DNA from: Achatina immaculata
Taxonomy: Eukaryota > Mollusca > Gastropoda > Stylommatophora > Achatinidae
Length of the DNA: 64,000 nt
Direction: 5' to 3'
NCBI GenBank assembly: GCA_009760885.1
Contig: CM019701.1
Coordinates: 12,297,963-12,361,962, forward strand
In this document: piece after piece, positions 44,771-57,411 of the stretch
Layout of the letters: each line of letters begins with the position of its first letter
Position numbering within the stretch: the stretch's first letter is position 1
Notes under the pieces: generated by a model
The model's input: the letters and a program-made list of their open reading frames with translations, nothing else
What the model was told of the DNA's origin: nothing
Databases searched by the model: none
Made by a program: the position numbers and the translations under genes

Positions 44771-45924
44771 TTTTCTGAAATGCAAAATTTGTCTTTCTAG
44801 AGTGGTGGATGGAGTTTAATAAGAAGTTATTCGGAATTAAAGAAAGCCAGCAGTGTGGTGTTGCCACAAATTCTGACTGAAAAGCCATTCTTACATATTT
44901 CATCAAAGCTCACGTTAAGTTTGTAACTCCTGGAATTCAATAAACATCCAACAAACTAACCAATCAACTAATCAGCAAATCAACTAGCCGTCCAATTCTT
45001 GCATAATCTATCAATCGATCGGTTAAACAATTAATTAACCAATCACTCACCAAAATGGCACCCTCAGCCAACCAATCAACAAAAGCAACTGATAGACCAA
45101 ACAACCAATGTAAGTGCATTCCAACGATCAAACCAAAGCACACAAAGCTGCACCGACCAATCAACCAACTAGTGTGTCAGTGTTCTTCGGACAAGTTCTT
45201 CACATTGTAAACAGAGCTAGAGCTGAGAGTCAAAGTCACATCTGCTAATTCGTGCGACTGTAATGCTTGATTACGACAGCGAAGAAAATGGAACTTTAAA
45301 AAATGTAGAAGAAACAAAGCAGGTGAAGTGTGAACTTTCAAACATAGCAGTCCGCCATCTTGCGTGGATAACCACATCCGCTTTACCGTGTAAATTGGCG
45401 TGTATCAATCCGCCCCAAGAACGAGAGATTTTTGTCAATTTCTCATTAATTTTCAAAAAACAGAAAAAAAATAACTTCCCGTTCTCACTCTTTATCTTTT
45501 GCTAAAGAAAGAGGGACGAAGATAATGAGAATAAGAGAAGAACATTGGGACAAGATGCTTTGGGGCTCAGGTCAAGAAGCTCCAGGTTCAAAGATGTCGG
45601 GATTATTCTCAAGGTCCTATCTCAGCTTCGGCCATTTTGTCCACGTGGTTTCCAACTTTCAGAAATGACTGAGAGTACGATTCTAAGCCTGCGATTCTCG
45701 GCAGGAAGTCACGTGTCTCTCCGAACAGGAAGCTCATGTTAATGCAAGAACTTATGTGACCGTGACCGTGAAGGAAGGTATAATAATTGGTGATGATTTA
45801 ATATATGGGGGAAGATCTGGGCGCGGCCTGCGTTCACATTGAAGGGTTGGCATCTGCTGGTCTAAGAGGTTCATTTTCGTCATTTAGTTCTTCTGAGTAT
45901 CTTTTCAACTAATCGTTCCATTTT

Positions 45925-45927
<3 letters not shown>
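44771..45927. other. Non-coding, low-grade CAACCAATCAAC repetition
   Basis: Between about 44940 and 45180 degenerate CAACCAATCAAC text occurs. Frames at 45263-45505 and 45545-45742 have no known motif. Confidence 0.5.
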
Positions 45928-45960
<33 letters not shown>

Positions 45961-46085
45961 GTCATCGTCATCGTCGTCGTCGTCGTCGTCATCATCATCA
46001 TCATCATCATCATCACCATCATCATCATTATCATCACCACCATCACCACCACCAACCATCATCATCATCATCTTCTTCTTCTTCT
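45928..46085. repeat. (CAT/CGT)n microsatellite
   Basis: CATCAT and CGTCGT units. It gives a poly-Asp frame on the minus strand that is an artefact. Confidence 0.96.
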
Positions 46086-46344
46086 GCATATAAATATTTC
46101 ATTTATTGTTTGCTCACCGTAGTATCAAGTATTTAAAACTCCACTTAACAAGAAAATTCCTGGTTTAAAAGCAGCAAAAAAAAAAAAACAACAACAACAA
46201 CAACATGCACAGATTCAAGGGCATTGTTGTGTTCTGAGTATGTGCTACATGGTTGGAGTGTCAGCCCTCAGTTTCTTGTGTTTATCATGGGTGTAATCCT
46301 GCTCTCCCTCTGTGTTAACTTTATGGGCGTTAACTTCCTGACCT

Positions 46345-46635
46345 GTAGCAATTCTTTTCTATATCTACAGAGGAATTATTTTCTACATCTACAGAGGAAT
46401 TATTTTCTACATCTAAAGAGGAACTATTTTCTATATGTACAGAGGAATTATTTTCTACATCTAAAGAGGAACTATTTTCTATATGTACAGAAGAATTATT
46501 TTCTACATCTACAGAGGAACTATTTTCTATATGTACAGAAGAATTATTTTCTATATCTAGTGATGAACTATTTTCTATATCCATAGAGGAATTATTTTTT
46601 ATATCTACAGAGGAATTGTTTTCTACATCTGTAGA
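46345..46635. repeat. Minisatellite, 24 bp x about 12
   Basis: Units of AGGAATTATTTTCTACATCT and variants. Eight-codon units open frames on both strands (QRNYFLHL and VENNSSVD). Not genes. Confidence 0.95.
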
Positions 46636-46839
46636 AAATAATTACTTCTTTATCAAACATGTTTTTTTTCCTCGTACTTAGAGCAATATTTGCTATTTAA
46701 TAATTATTTGTACAGTAAGTCAGTTTATTCTATAGAGCAACATCTGAGGTTTGGTACAAGTTTGTGACTGAAAGCAGAACAAATTACCGTGATAGATGTA
46801 CGTATACTTGTTTCTTTCCGCTAGTCTCAGCTACAGGAA

Positions 46840-47195
46840 ATATGGTTATACTGAAGAATAGTACGAATTACATCGACAGAAAGAAAACAGAAGAAGGAAG
46901 CTGAAAAATACAAATAATGAAAAACATTAGAACCAAACAACTGGAATATTTCTGCCACGCCAAGAGGCATAATACAGTAATGAAAAAATATTACTAGAGG
47001 AAATACTAGAAGGAAAAAGAGCAAGAGGTAAGCAACGAAATAGATTGGTAGACAAAACGCAAGAAGAATGAACTGGACTGAATTTGGCCTTGAACACTAC
47101 GAAGTAGCTGGGCAGGCAAAATAAGTTAAATGATCAACGCAGCAAAACTTCCATGGGGAGCCAGCACATGATGATGATGATGATGATGATGATGA
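46840..47195 (+). mobile_element. LINE 3' fragment with (GAT)n tail
   Basis: Plus strand: IRTKQLEYFCHAKRH, then a basic GKRARGKQR-type block after frame changes, ending GCACATGATGATGATG (47165-47196). It aligns with the 3' part of 18590-19195. Dead. Confidence 0.78.
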
Positions 47196-47344
47196 TCTAT
47201 CAGAGCTGGTAATATGTTATAGTGGTTCTACACAAACGCTTGTTCTCTCTTTCAATCTCAGTAAATGCGTGAAACTCCGACAGTGCAATCTGTGTTTTGT
47301 TAAAAAAAAATAAATTGGTCTCCATATTCACTCGTTAACCTAAT

Positions 47345-48715
47345 ATAACACATTTGATGTTCAGCCTACACAGGGTCTGTATATCATGTGATGCATTGTT
47401 CAGCCTACACAGGGTCTGTATATCATGTAATGCATTGTTCAGCCTACACAGGGTCTGTATATCATGTAATGCATTGTTCAGCCTACACAGGGTCTGTATA
47501 TCATGTGATGCATTGTTCAGCCTACACAGGGTCTGTATATCACGTAATGCATTGTTCAGCCTACACAGGGTCTGTATATCACGTAATGCATTGTTCAGCC
47601 TACACAGGGTCTGTATATCACGTAATGCATTGTTCAGCCTACACAAAAAGTCTGTATATCATGTAATGCATTGTTCAGCCTACACAGGATCTGTATATCA
47701 TGTAATGCATTGTTCAGCCTACACAAAAAGTCTGTATATCATGTAATGCATTGTTCAGCCTACACATGGTCTGTATATCACGTAATGCATTGTTCAGCCT
47801 ACACAGGATCTGTATATCATGTAATGCATTGTTCAGCCTACACAGGGTCTGTATATCATGTAATGTATTGTTCAGCCTACACAGGGTCTGTATATCATGT
47901 AATGCATTGTTCAGCCTACACAAAAAGTCTGTATATCATGTAATGCATTGTTCAGCCTACACAGGGTCTGTATATCATGTAATATATTGTTCAGCCTACA
48001 CAGGGTATGTATATCACGTAATGCATTGTTCAGCCTACACAGGGACTGTATATCATGTAATGCATTGTTCAGCCTACAAAGGTCTGTATATCATGTAATG
48101 CACTGCTCAGCCTACATTGTATATCATATAATAAACTGTTCAGCATACACTGTATATCATGTAATACACTGTTCAGCCTAAACTGTTTAGAATGTAACGC
48201 ACAATTCAGCATACATAGAGTCTGTATAGCATGCAATGCACTATTCAGCCTACATAGAGTCAGTATATCATATAATGCACTGTTCAGCCTACATTGAGTC
48301 TACATATTATGTAATGCACTGTTCAGGCTACACAGAGCCTCTATATCATGTAATACACTGTTCAACCTACACAGGGTCTGTATGTCATGTAATGCACTGT
48401 CCAGCCTACACTGTATATCATATTATGCACTGTTCAACTTACACAAAAAGTGTGTATATCATGTAATACACTTTTCAACCTACACAGAGTCTGTATATCG
48501 TGTAATGCACTGTTCAACCTACACAGAGTCTGTATATCAAGTAATGCACTGTTCAACCTACACAGAGTCTGTATATCAAGTAATGCACTGTTCAACCTAC
48601 ACAGAGTCCGTATATCAAGTAATGCACTGTTCAACCTACACAGAGTCCGTATATCATGTAACGCACTGTTCAACCTACACAGGGTCTGTATATCATGTAA
48701 TGCACTGCTGAGTAT
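47345..48715. repeat. Minisatellite, 39 bp x about 35, the longest copy series here
   Basis: Units carry GTTCAGCCTACACAGGGTCT. Some units have CACAAAAAGTCTG, giving a two-base longer form, at about 47643, 47722, 47920 and 48440. Subtypes change to the right (TTCAACCTACACAGAGTC from about 48470). Thirteen-codon units open several frames (for example VYHVMHCSAYTGS). Confidence 0.98.
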
Positions 48716-48793
48716 GCCGGCTGGATTGATGCACTAAAATACCCATTTCTTACCAAAGTTCTCGTATGGCTTAGTCCAGAAGACCGAAACTAG
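48716..48793. other. Short spacer with poly-G run
   Basis: A G run of about 13 sits at 48796-48808, just at the LINE border. Confidence 0.5.
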
Positions 48794-49830
48794 GTGGGGG
48801 GGGGGGGGGAAGTAGCAGAATCAGAAATCAAGGAGCAAATCATTAAACACTGCAACTCGGATGACCCTATAACATATAAAGATGGATCGGACAGTCGTGG
48901 ACACAGAAGTGGGTGGGGATTCGTCGTCTACCGCAAACGAGGCCCCCATCGCCAGCAAGTCCGGAGCCTTGGTCACATCTGCATCCAGCATGAAGACAGA
49001 GACCCAAGCAACTATTCCAGCCATAAATTGGCTAGAAAAATAGCCAGCGTCTCGAGCCATAATCTTAACAGATTCACAGAACATGCTCAAAAAATAATAT
49101 TATTAATAATAATAATGATGATGAAAACCAACTGATGCGTCGCGAATGAGTCGTCAAATGAAATGAATTGCAGATCTCCTGCCGAAAATGCATTTATTGC
49201 CCTGGCCATACCGGAGTCAAAAGCAATGAAACGGCAGATCAGCTGGCAAACAAAGCAACAAACTTGGGCGCCCTACATATGGACAATTCAGACATCATAA
49301 CAGGCACACTTTCAAACTTACAGGAAGAGGAGCAAAAGAATGTGAATGTAAGACTTATCACCAAAGACTGTGCTAAAAGGGGAATAAAGAAAGGCACGGG
49401 CAGATAATCAGAACTTTGAGTAAAAGATCGGGCTGTGTACAATCAACTTGCAATTGGAACCATCACACAACATACACTACGAAAACTTGCCATTGGAACC
49501 ATCACCCAACATACACTACGAAAACTTGCCATTGGAACCATCACCCAGCATACACTACGAAAACTTGCAATTGGAACCATCACACAACATACACTACGAA
49601 AACTTGCCATTGGAACCATCACCCAACATACACTACGAAAACTTGCCATTGGAACCATCACCCAGCATACACTACGAAAACTTGCCATTGGAACCGTCAC
49701 CCAACATATACTACGAAAACTTGGCATTGGAACCATCACACAACATACACTACGAACAACACTGAGATTTAAAGGTCGAGGACATCGAACTGACGAACAT
49801 ATTTTATTTTCAAAGTGTTAAGAATTGGGC
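48794..49830 (+). mobile_element. LINE fragment with RNase H domain (I/Nimb-like)
   Basis: Plus strand. YKDGSDSRGHRSGWGFVVY (about 48875) matches the first catalytic Asp block of RNase HI. At about 49190 YCPGHTGVKSNETADQLA matches the last catalytic block (GHxGVxGNExAD). The two halves are separated by an AT/GAT-rich insertion and frame change at about 49090-49140. Downstream AVYNQLAIGTITQHTLR and, after the array, TLRFKGRGHRTDEHI appear to be one original C-terminal region split by the 39-bp expansion. An RNase H domain is typical of I-group non-LTR elements and differs from the RTE fragments elsewhere in the window. Confidence 0.8.
49440..49765. repeat. Minisatellite, 39 bp x about 8, inside LINE coding sequence
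   Basis: Units of CTTGCCATTGGAACCATCAC plus CCAACATACACTACGAAAA. The unit encodes LAIGTITQHTLRK in the LINE frame, and LINE text continues on both sides. Three frames and the complement are open because the unit is 13 codons. Confidence 0.97.
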
Positions 49831-50219
49831 ACGCAGGCCCGTCTAACATTCTGCCCTTCATCATACAGCTTTCACTCAGTCACAGTCATTCAACATTTGT
49901 TATTGAGCATAATAATCATGAAGACACAATTAAATGATTACATAAATAAATAATAAACTTATCTCTTGTCCATACACTCTACACGCTGACTTACGAAACA
50001 ACATGAAATAAACTTGCTTTCTTACATTCATTCAAAACTAACAAATTTATAGAGAAGCAGTATTTAAAAAAATTAGAACAATCAAGCCATACTTTAAACT
50101 ACTTTAGACTATGCTTAAGGAGACATATAGCCCATATGAAACATATGTTGACAAAATTTGAAATTATAAGAGCGAATGTTACTTGTATGTGTTATGTCAT
50201 GTGTGCAAGGAGACCCATT
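49831..50219. other. No recognisable feature
   Basis: AT-rich sequence. Confidence 0.45.
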
Positions 50220-50645
50220 ACAGTAGTATGGTGTGCCGATTGCGCCACATTAAAGTAGTATGGTGTGCCGACTGCACCACATTAAAGTAGTATGGTGTGC
50301 CGATTGCGTCGCATTAATGTAGTATAGTGTACCGACTGCGCCAAATTAAGGTATTATGGTGTACCGACTGCACCCAATTAAAGTAGTATGGTGTACCGAC
50401 TGCGCCACATTAAGAGTACTAGACATTTGTTGGTTTTAACACTTTGGCTACTACCTCTATTCTCAAGATTTATGATCCCCTCTTTGATTTATTAGTCAGT
50501 ACTGACTTCATTACATTACAGTCGAGATCTGACTCTTTCGTCGTCTGTAATCTCTGATGTTGTTTGTAATCTCTAATGTCGTCTGTAATCTCCGATATCG
50601 TCTGTAATCTCTGATATCGTCTGTAATCTCTGATGTCGTCTGTTT
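50220..50645. repeat. Two short arrays, 32 bp x 6 and about 19 bp x 6
   Basis: Units with AAAGTAGTATGGTGTGCCGA at 50220-50415, and CTGTAATCTCTGATGTCGT units at about 50535-50645, separated by about 120 bp of unique sequence. Confidence 0.9.
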
Positions 50646-52020
50646 ACTACAAGCTTCACACAATTACTTCCTACGAACGATCATACTTTCAGTGGCAAAC
50701 AACACAGTAGCAGGTATGTTAAGTTATAATGACTTTATTGGTGCATGGGATGGTAATGGCGATGTGACTGGTATAACTATGGCAGTAACAAGTTCAAGAA
50801 AAACATGGCAAAACGATAATTCCAAGTCGAGACAACAAAGATTAATTCCAAATGATTACTGATGTCCAAAGACTTCGTCGCCAACAGAATTCGAACAACA
50901 TTCCCTATTCTAATTCACTACATAAATCCACATTTACTCTGACAAAACTAACATACGAACTGCCCTGTCCGAAAGTCTAACTTAAACCTACTAGAAAAAT
51001 CTGTTTCACTACTTTTCTTTTCCATAAATTATCCTTGAAGCATGCCTGGCACGAAATATGCAAGACTCAGACTTAAAGGGGGATGAAATGTAAACAATTA
51101 GTTATTAAATTTTGTGGGAGATAACAGTGGTTTTTTTTAGCTTTTCAATTCCAAGATGAGTTATCTAACTTCCTCTTTCTCCATCTCTAATTTCTACTTC
51201 AGAAATCTCCTATACTGTTATACCATCTCTAGGCAAGCAGAAAAGCATGGCCATTCTTCACGTTCAAGTGCAGACCAGGTAAACTGCTGTCAGTTCTGTA
51301 ACTCGGTGTTGCAGGAATATGGGGAAAAATATGAGCGCATTAAAGGTAGTAGGTAGAGTTCTCGCGTGGCGCGTGAGAAGTGGCAGGTTAGATCCTAGGC
51401 AACTCCAGCCCAACGAAGGTGGCTGTAGAAGAAGAGAGTGCCACAGCACAGCTTTCATTGCCAGTGAGCCCTGGTCTAACGTTTAGTTTATCCGACCTTA
51501 CACTACCTTTCCGTGTCAACTATTTCACACCAGACCAGCACTGGCAGGGTTGCCAACTCTTGCAGCTTCTACGACCAATGCTCAGAATGATATTAAGCCA
51601 GCGTCTAAATAAAACGAAAAGAGGTAAATATCTAATCCAATCCATGTTTCTAAATTATAGAGCAACTTTCTTTTAGGTTCTTTCTTCCAAACTTTCTCAT
51701 CAAAATTTCTTCTAGCAAAGCGTGGAGATAAAATCTGGAGCGAAATAGTTAAGTAAAACCTGGCCAGATCGTTGAGGTAATTGATGTCAGCGGTCAAGGC
51801 TGCGAAGCTTAACTCATAAATCTCCTTCCACGCCTGGAGATTAATCAAAGAAGCTGTCAGCCGTTGCTGACACCTGCTGCCGAGCTTTGCACACCTGTTT
51901 TTCTAACACCTGATCTCATATATTATTGACATGTCAGATCTCCCGACACAGATAGGTTTTATCTGCGAAACACAAGTCTTTGTCATGGAAACTTTTATCT
52001 GTCAGCACAATAAAAGAAGA
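50646..52020. other. Mostly featureless, with a tRNA-like string at about 51345-51400
   Basis: GGTAGAGTTCTCGCGTGGCG and then CGTGAGAAGTGGCAGG can fold as an anticodon-like stem (TCTCGC/GTGAGA). GGTTAGATCC follows in a B-box position. A decayed SINE head is possible; chance is also possible. No gene seen. Confidence 0.3.
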
Positions 52021-52024
52021 CATA

Positions 52025-52725
52025 GACGATTCAGCACTTTGAAGACAAGAGTTCATCAACACCGTGAAGACAGGAATTCATTAACAATTTGAAGACAGGA
52101 ATTAATCAGCACTTTGGAGACAAGAGTTCATCAACACTGTGAAGACAGGAATTCATTAACAATTTGAAGACAGGAATTAATCAGCACTTTGGAGACAAGA
52201 GTTCATCAACACTGTGAAGATAAGAATTTATCAACACTGTGAAGATAAGAATTCATCAACACTGTGAAGATAAGAATCCAACAACACTGTGAAGATAAGA
52301 ATCCATCAACACTGTGAAGATAAGATTCCATCAACACTGTGAAGATAAGAATCCATCAACAATGTGAAGACAAGAATCCATCAACACTGTAAAGACAAAC
52401 GTTCATCAACATTTTGAAGACAGGAATTAATCAGCACTTTGAAGACAGGAATTAATCAGCACTTTGAAGACAAGAATTAATCAGCACTTTGAAGACACAA
52501 ATTCATCAACACTGTGAAGACAGGAATTCATCAACACTTTGAAGACAGGAATTATTCAATACTTTGAAGACAGGAATTCATCAACACTTTGAAGACAGGA
52601 ATTCATCAACGCTTTGAAGACAGGAATTCATCAACGCTTTGAAGACAGGAATTCATCAACGCTTTGAAGACAGGAATTATTCAACATTTTGAATACAGGA
52701 ATTTATAAACGCTTTGAAGACAGAG
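52025..52725. repeat. Minisatellite, 25 bp x about 28
   Basis: Units of GAAGACAGGAATTCATCAAC plus ACTTT. Blocks of subtypes (ACTGTGAAGATAAG, TTTGGAGACAAGAG, GCTTTGAAGACAGG) and a duplicated run at about 52070-52210 are visible. Confidence 0.96.
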
Positions 52726-53277
52726 AATGATATTCTGACATGGTGAAAATCGTGCACGGGGCGACAAAAGCTTGAGAACCGCTGAGCTGTGTGTTCAGAA
52801 ACTAAAACGAAATAACTGTACTCACACGATACCCTTTATATCAAAAACAAAAGTGCAAGACCACGCAAACAACTTTATAATAAACACACGGCCCTTTTTT
52901 AAAATTTTTACATCGAAATGACGTTGTATCTAAAAATAGCTGGTGCTGTAGTTTAAAATTCATTCGAATTTTAGTTTTTTGAGGTTTCTTTTTTTTTTTT
53001 TTTTGCAAAAAACTGTGGAAGCTGCTGGCTATAGAGAGTTTATCAAGCACCACTTCATTTCTAATATTTGTATCCCCTATGGCGAGCGCTTAGTTCATCT
53101 AACACTATTCCAGCCTTCTGCTGTATGTTTCAAAAATGATTGCTTGGTTTATGGGAAATGGGGCGGAATTGATTTCCGGTATTAAGTTTTGAAAATTGTG
53201 TTTGGGAATATGACGAGGAACAAATGGGCTATGTCTTCAAAACGACGCCAGAAATCTATCACATCATCATAATCATC
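52726..53277. other. No recognisable feature
   Basis: AT-rich, with a T run at about 52989-53004. Confidence 0.45.
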
Positions 53278-53695
53278 AAGTGCCGTGCCGACTGGCGTTG
53301 GCTATTATGCTTCTCCAGAGTACACGATCCTTCATGCAGGCCATCAGCTCAGTTGGTAATCTCCTCTCACACCATCCCGTCAGACTGTCCAGTATCATTT
53401 CTCTTTGTCTCCCTCTTGACTTTCTTCCCTCTATTTTTCCTGTTGTTATAATATTTTCAATGCCCTCTCTTCTCATTAGATGTCCTATGAAAGTACATTG
53501 TCTCTCTTTTATTTTTTTGAGAAGATTTTTTTGTCTCTCCAGCTCTTCTCATACATTCATTGGTTATTTTTGCTGTCCAGGGGATTCGCAACATTCTTCT
53601 AATAAACCACATTTCTGCTGCTTCCAATGATTTTTGTGCAGACCTGCCTATTACCCATGATTCACTTCCATATAACCATATATAATCTATCACGC
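53278..53695 (-). mobile_element. RTE-like LINE 3' fragment (family of 4117-5308)
   Basis: Minus strand: [20 protein letters not shown], then [17 protein letters not shown], then [20 protein letters not shown], and at the end MKDRVLWRSIIANASRHGT with the reading frame intact. This copy shows what the last codons of 4117-5308 looked like before its frameshift. A short ATGATGATG-like tail (53262-53277) follows. One frameshift splits it near 53470. Confidence 0.9.
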
Positions 53696-54354
53696 TATCT
53701 CAAAAGACGTATTTCAGTTTATGTATTATGCGCATAACGCATGACGAAAGCCGTTAGGCTTAAATATCTCAGTTCTGTAAATTATTAACAAAAAGCATGT
53801 TTTCTCCTTCTGCTGTTTTACCTGCGAATGGCATTCGTGGCTGTTGTGGTTGTTACAACATTGGTCGGTTTTAACAGTGTGGTGGAGAATTGAAAGAAGC
53901 AGGGCTTCACAAGAAGCGCAGGAGCTCACATAAGGTCCACTCCAAAGCTGTTGTTTACCATCTTCACCTCGTTATGTCTAGCCCTAACAATCGGACTCTT
54001 CAGATAGAAACATCTACCAGCCTAACCTGCCAAACAATCGGTCCTCGGACACTGACAATACACATATCTCAGAACGCCGACACTAGTTTCACTTTGTGGT
54101 GCTGTGGCACATGATTTAATACTTTGATGTTTTACTGAAAATGAGATACATGGTGTCACAGAAATGTCGGTTCTTATGTCTTGAAAAAAAGGACAGAAAT
54201 AAGACGTTTAATGAGAAGATGTTTCTTGAAATTTTGGAGGTGTAGAGGTAGACATCATATGCAAGTGGATATTACATCTACCGTGTTGAATAGAACATTA
54301 ATATCTATAGAACTAGGACCTGGGATAGGGAGGTTCAGCAGATGCATCAATTTG
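53696..54354. other. No recognisable feature
   Basis: Frames at 53890-54114 and 54181-54444 carry no known motif. Confidence 0.45.
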
Positions 54355-55130
54355 GGGCTACTGACTGTTTTCCTTGTTGTAAGGGTAGACCCGGACTGTT
54401 CTCCTTGTTGTAAGGGTGTACCCGGACTTTTCTTCTTGTTGTAAGGGTGTACCCGGACTTTTCTTCTTGTTGTAAGGGTGTACCCGGACTTTTCTTCTTG
54501 TTGTAAGGGTGTACCCGGACTTTTCTTCTTGTTGTAAGGGTGTACCCGGACTGTTTTCCGTGTTGTAAGGGTATACCCGGACTGTTTTCCTTGTTGTAAG
54601 GGTGTACCCGGACTTTTCTTCTTGTTGTAAGGGTGTACCCGGACTTTTCTTCTTGTTGTAAGGGTATACCCGGACTGTTTTCCGTGTTGTAAGGGTGTAC
54701 CCGGACTGTTTTCCTTGTTGTAAGGGTGGACCCGAACTGTTTTCCTTGTTGTAAGGGTGTACCCGGACTGTTTTCCTTGTTGTAAGGGTGTACCCGGACT
54801 GTTTTCCTTGTTGTAAGGGTGTACCCAGACTGTTTTCCTTGTTGTAAGGGTGGACCCGTACTGTTTTCCTTCTTGTAAGGATGGACCCGTACTGTTTTCC
54901 TTGTTGTAAGGGTGGGCCCACATTGATCTCCCTACTGTAAGATTGGGCCTGGACCGACCTCCCTGGTATAAGGGTGGGTCCGGACTGATCTCCCTGATGT
55001 AAGGTTGGGTCTAGATCAATCTCGCTGTAAGGGTGGGCAATGACTGATCTCACTGTTGTAAGTGAGGGGCCCTTTTGATCTCCCTAATGTGATGGTGGAC
55101 CCAGACTGATCTACCTGTTGGAAGTGTGGC
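54355..55130. repeat. Minisatellite, 31 bp x about 25
   Basis: Units of CTTGTTGTAAGGGTGTACCC plus GGACTGTTTTC, with a second subtype GGACTTTTCTT in blocks. The right end degenerates from about 54900. Confidence 0.96.
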
Positions 55131-55231
55131 CCCGATGTTTTCAGCAAATCGTTGTGAATGAAAACAAATAAGTGGAGAAAGGGGGAGGAGAGGTGTGGTG
55201 GAGTTTTACACCGACTTATTATTTTTTTTTC

Positions 55232-56690
55232 TCAGAGGCCCCTCATACAACTCTGACAGAAGTGAGTATTATCTCAGAGGCCCCTCATACAACTCTGACA
55301 GAATGAGTATTATCTCAGAGGCCCCTCATACAACTCTGACAGAATGAGTATTATCTCAGAGGCCCCTTATACAACTTTGACAGAAGTGAGTATTATCTCA
55401 GAGGCCCCTCATACAACTCTGACAGAATGAGTATTATCTCAGAGGCCCCTTATACAACTTTGACAGAAGTGAGTATTATCTCAGAGGCCCCTCACACAAC
55501 TCTGACAGAATGAGTATTATCTCAGAGGCCCCTCATACAACTCTGACAGAATGAGTATTATCTCAGAGGCCCCTCATACAACTCTGACAGAATGAGTATT
55601 ATCTCAGAGGCCCCTTATACAACTTTGACAGAAGTGAGTCTTATCTCAGAGGCCCCTCACACAACTCTGACAGAAGTGAGTATTATCTCAGAGGCCCCTC
55701 ACACAACTCTGACAGAATGAGTATTATCTCAGAGGCCCCTCATACAACTCTGACAGAAGTGAGTATTATCTCAGAGGCCCTTATACAACTTTGACAGAAG
55801 TGAGTCTTATCTCAGAGGCCCCTCACACAACTCTGACAGAAGTGAGTATTATCTCAGAGGCCCCTCACACAACTCTGACAGAATGAGTATTATCTCAGAG
55901 GCCCCTCATACAACTCTGACAGAAGTGAGTATTATCTCAGAGGCCCTCATACAACTCTGACAGAAGTGAGTATTATCTCAGAGGCCCCTCATACAACTCT
56001 GACAGAAGTGAGTATTATCTCAGAGGCCCCTCATACAACTCTGACAGAAGTGAGTATTATCTCAGAGGCCCCTCATACAACTTTGACAGAAGTGAGTCTT
56101 ATCTCAGAGGCATCTCATACAACTTTGACAGAAGTGAGTATTATCTCAGAGGCCCCTCACACAACTCTGACAGAATGAGTATTATCTCAGAGGCCCCTCA
56201 TACAACTCTGACAGAATGAGTATTATCTCAGAGGCCCCTCATACAACTCTGACAGAATGAGTATTATCTCAGAGGCCCCTTATACAACTTTGACAGAAGT
56301 GAGTCTTATCTCAGAGGCCCCTCACACAACTCTGACAGAAGTGAGTATTATCTCAGAGGCCCCTCACACAACTCTGACAGAATGAGTATTATCTCAGAGG
56401 CCCCTCATACAACTCTGACAGAAGTGAGTATTATCTCAGAGGCCCTCATACAACTCTGACAGAAGTGAGTATTATCTCAGAGGCCCCTCATACAACTCTG
56501 ACAGAAGTGAGTATTATCTCAGAGGCCCCTCATACAACTCTGACAGAAGTGAGTATTATCTCAGAGGCCCCTCATACAACTTTGACAGAAGTGAGTCTTA
56601 TCTCAGAGGCATCTCATACAACTCTGACAGAAGTGAGTATTATCTCAGAGGTCCCTCATACAACTCTGACAGACGTGAGTATTAAAGTTT
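55232..56690. repeat. Minisatellite, 42/41 bp x about 35, splice-site-like unit
   Basis: Units run TCTCAG, AGGCCCCTCATACAACTC, TGACAGAA, GTGAGTATTA. Forms with AGAAGTGAG (42 bp) and AGAATGAG (41 bp) are mixed. A run of about 480 bp (about 55775-56170) recurs at about 56280-56670, a higher-order duplication. The first unit follows ATTTTTTTTTCTCAG. The 14-codon open frames at 55966 and 56465 are artefacts. Confidence 0.97.
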
Positions 56691-57411
56691 ACGATTTTTA
56701 ATTCGCTATATTTAAGTAAGAAATGAGTGCGCCTGTGCAGACAGAGTGTGCGCGCACATTACACACACAACTTATACTCTGTTCACATACATACACACAC
56801 ACATACTCACACACACACACGTCTACCTCTGAGTGCCCTAATCTTCCGGTGTTTGTTCCCGTGGGCTGGTTACTGTGGCTTAAGAGAGGATGTGGATATT
56901 AACTTCAGACAGGCAATCTTGTGTCACTGATTGCCTCATTTTGGCCCTTGTTATGAAAAGATGCACAATCTTACTGGGGTGTTGCCTTTAAAATGAACAC
57001 CGTAATCTCTAGTGCCAACAAATCATTCACGGCATCTTTGTATTTACGGTGTTCCGTTTGGGCCATATTTATGGTTAATAAGATATTTAAATTGTCTTTC
57101 TTAATTTGGATCAAAAATATTGTATTTTATAAATATCCTCAAAGTTATGTATATTCATTCATTTTCAGGTCTGAAAAAACTAAAACAGACTTAAACACAG
57201 TCTTGGATGGTTGCTGCGGCATGCTGTGAAGCATATATTGGGTTGTCCCGATTGCAGTGAAGCTGGAGTCTGAATTTTGAACCTTAAAACACACTTTCAA
57301 CGTTCAGTTTCAATTTTTGCTGTTATGATTTTTGTTTTATTTTTAGCAGCACCATTTTGGCAGGTACACGTGAAGGTCGTCTAAGATGTCAGCGCCGGCA
57401 TAACTCATATA
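56691..57411. other. Non-coding with a (CA)n run
   Basis: A CA microsatellite lies at about 56760-56820. Nothing else recognised. Confidence 0.6.

Noticed and set aside
51345..51400. A tRNA gene
   Set aside because: Only an anticodon-like stem and a weak B box are visible; no acceptor stem or intact T arm could be formed.
54255..55053. Proteins of 222 and 231 codons with TTRKTVRVHPYNKENS-like repeats
   Set aside because: The repeats follow the 31-bp array in shifting frames; no biological frame is favoured.
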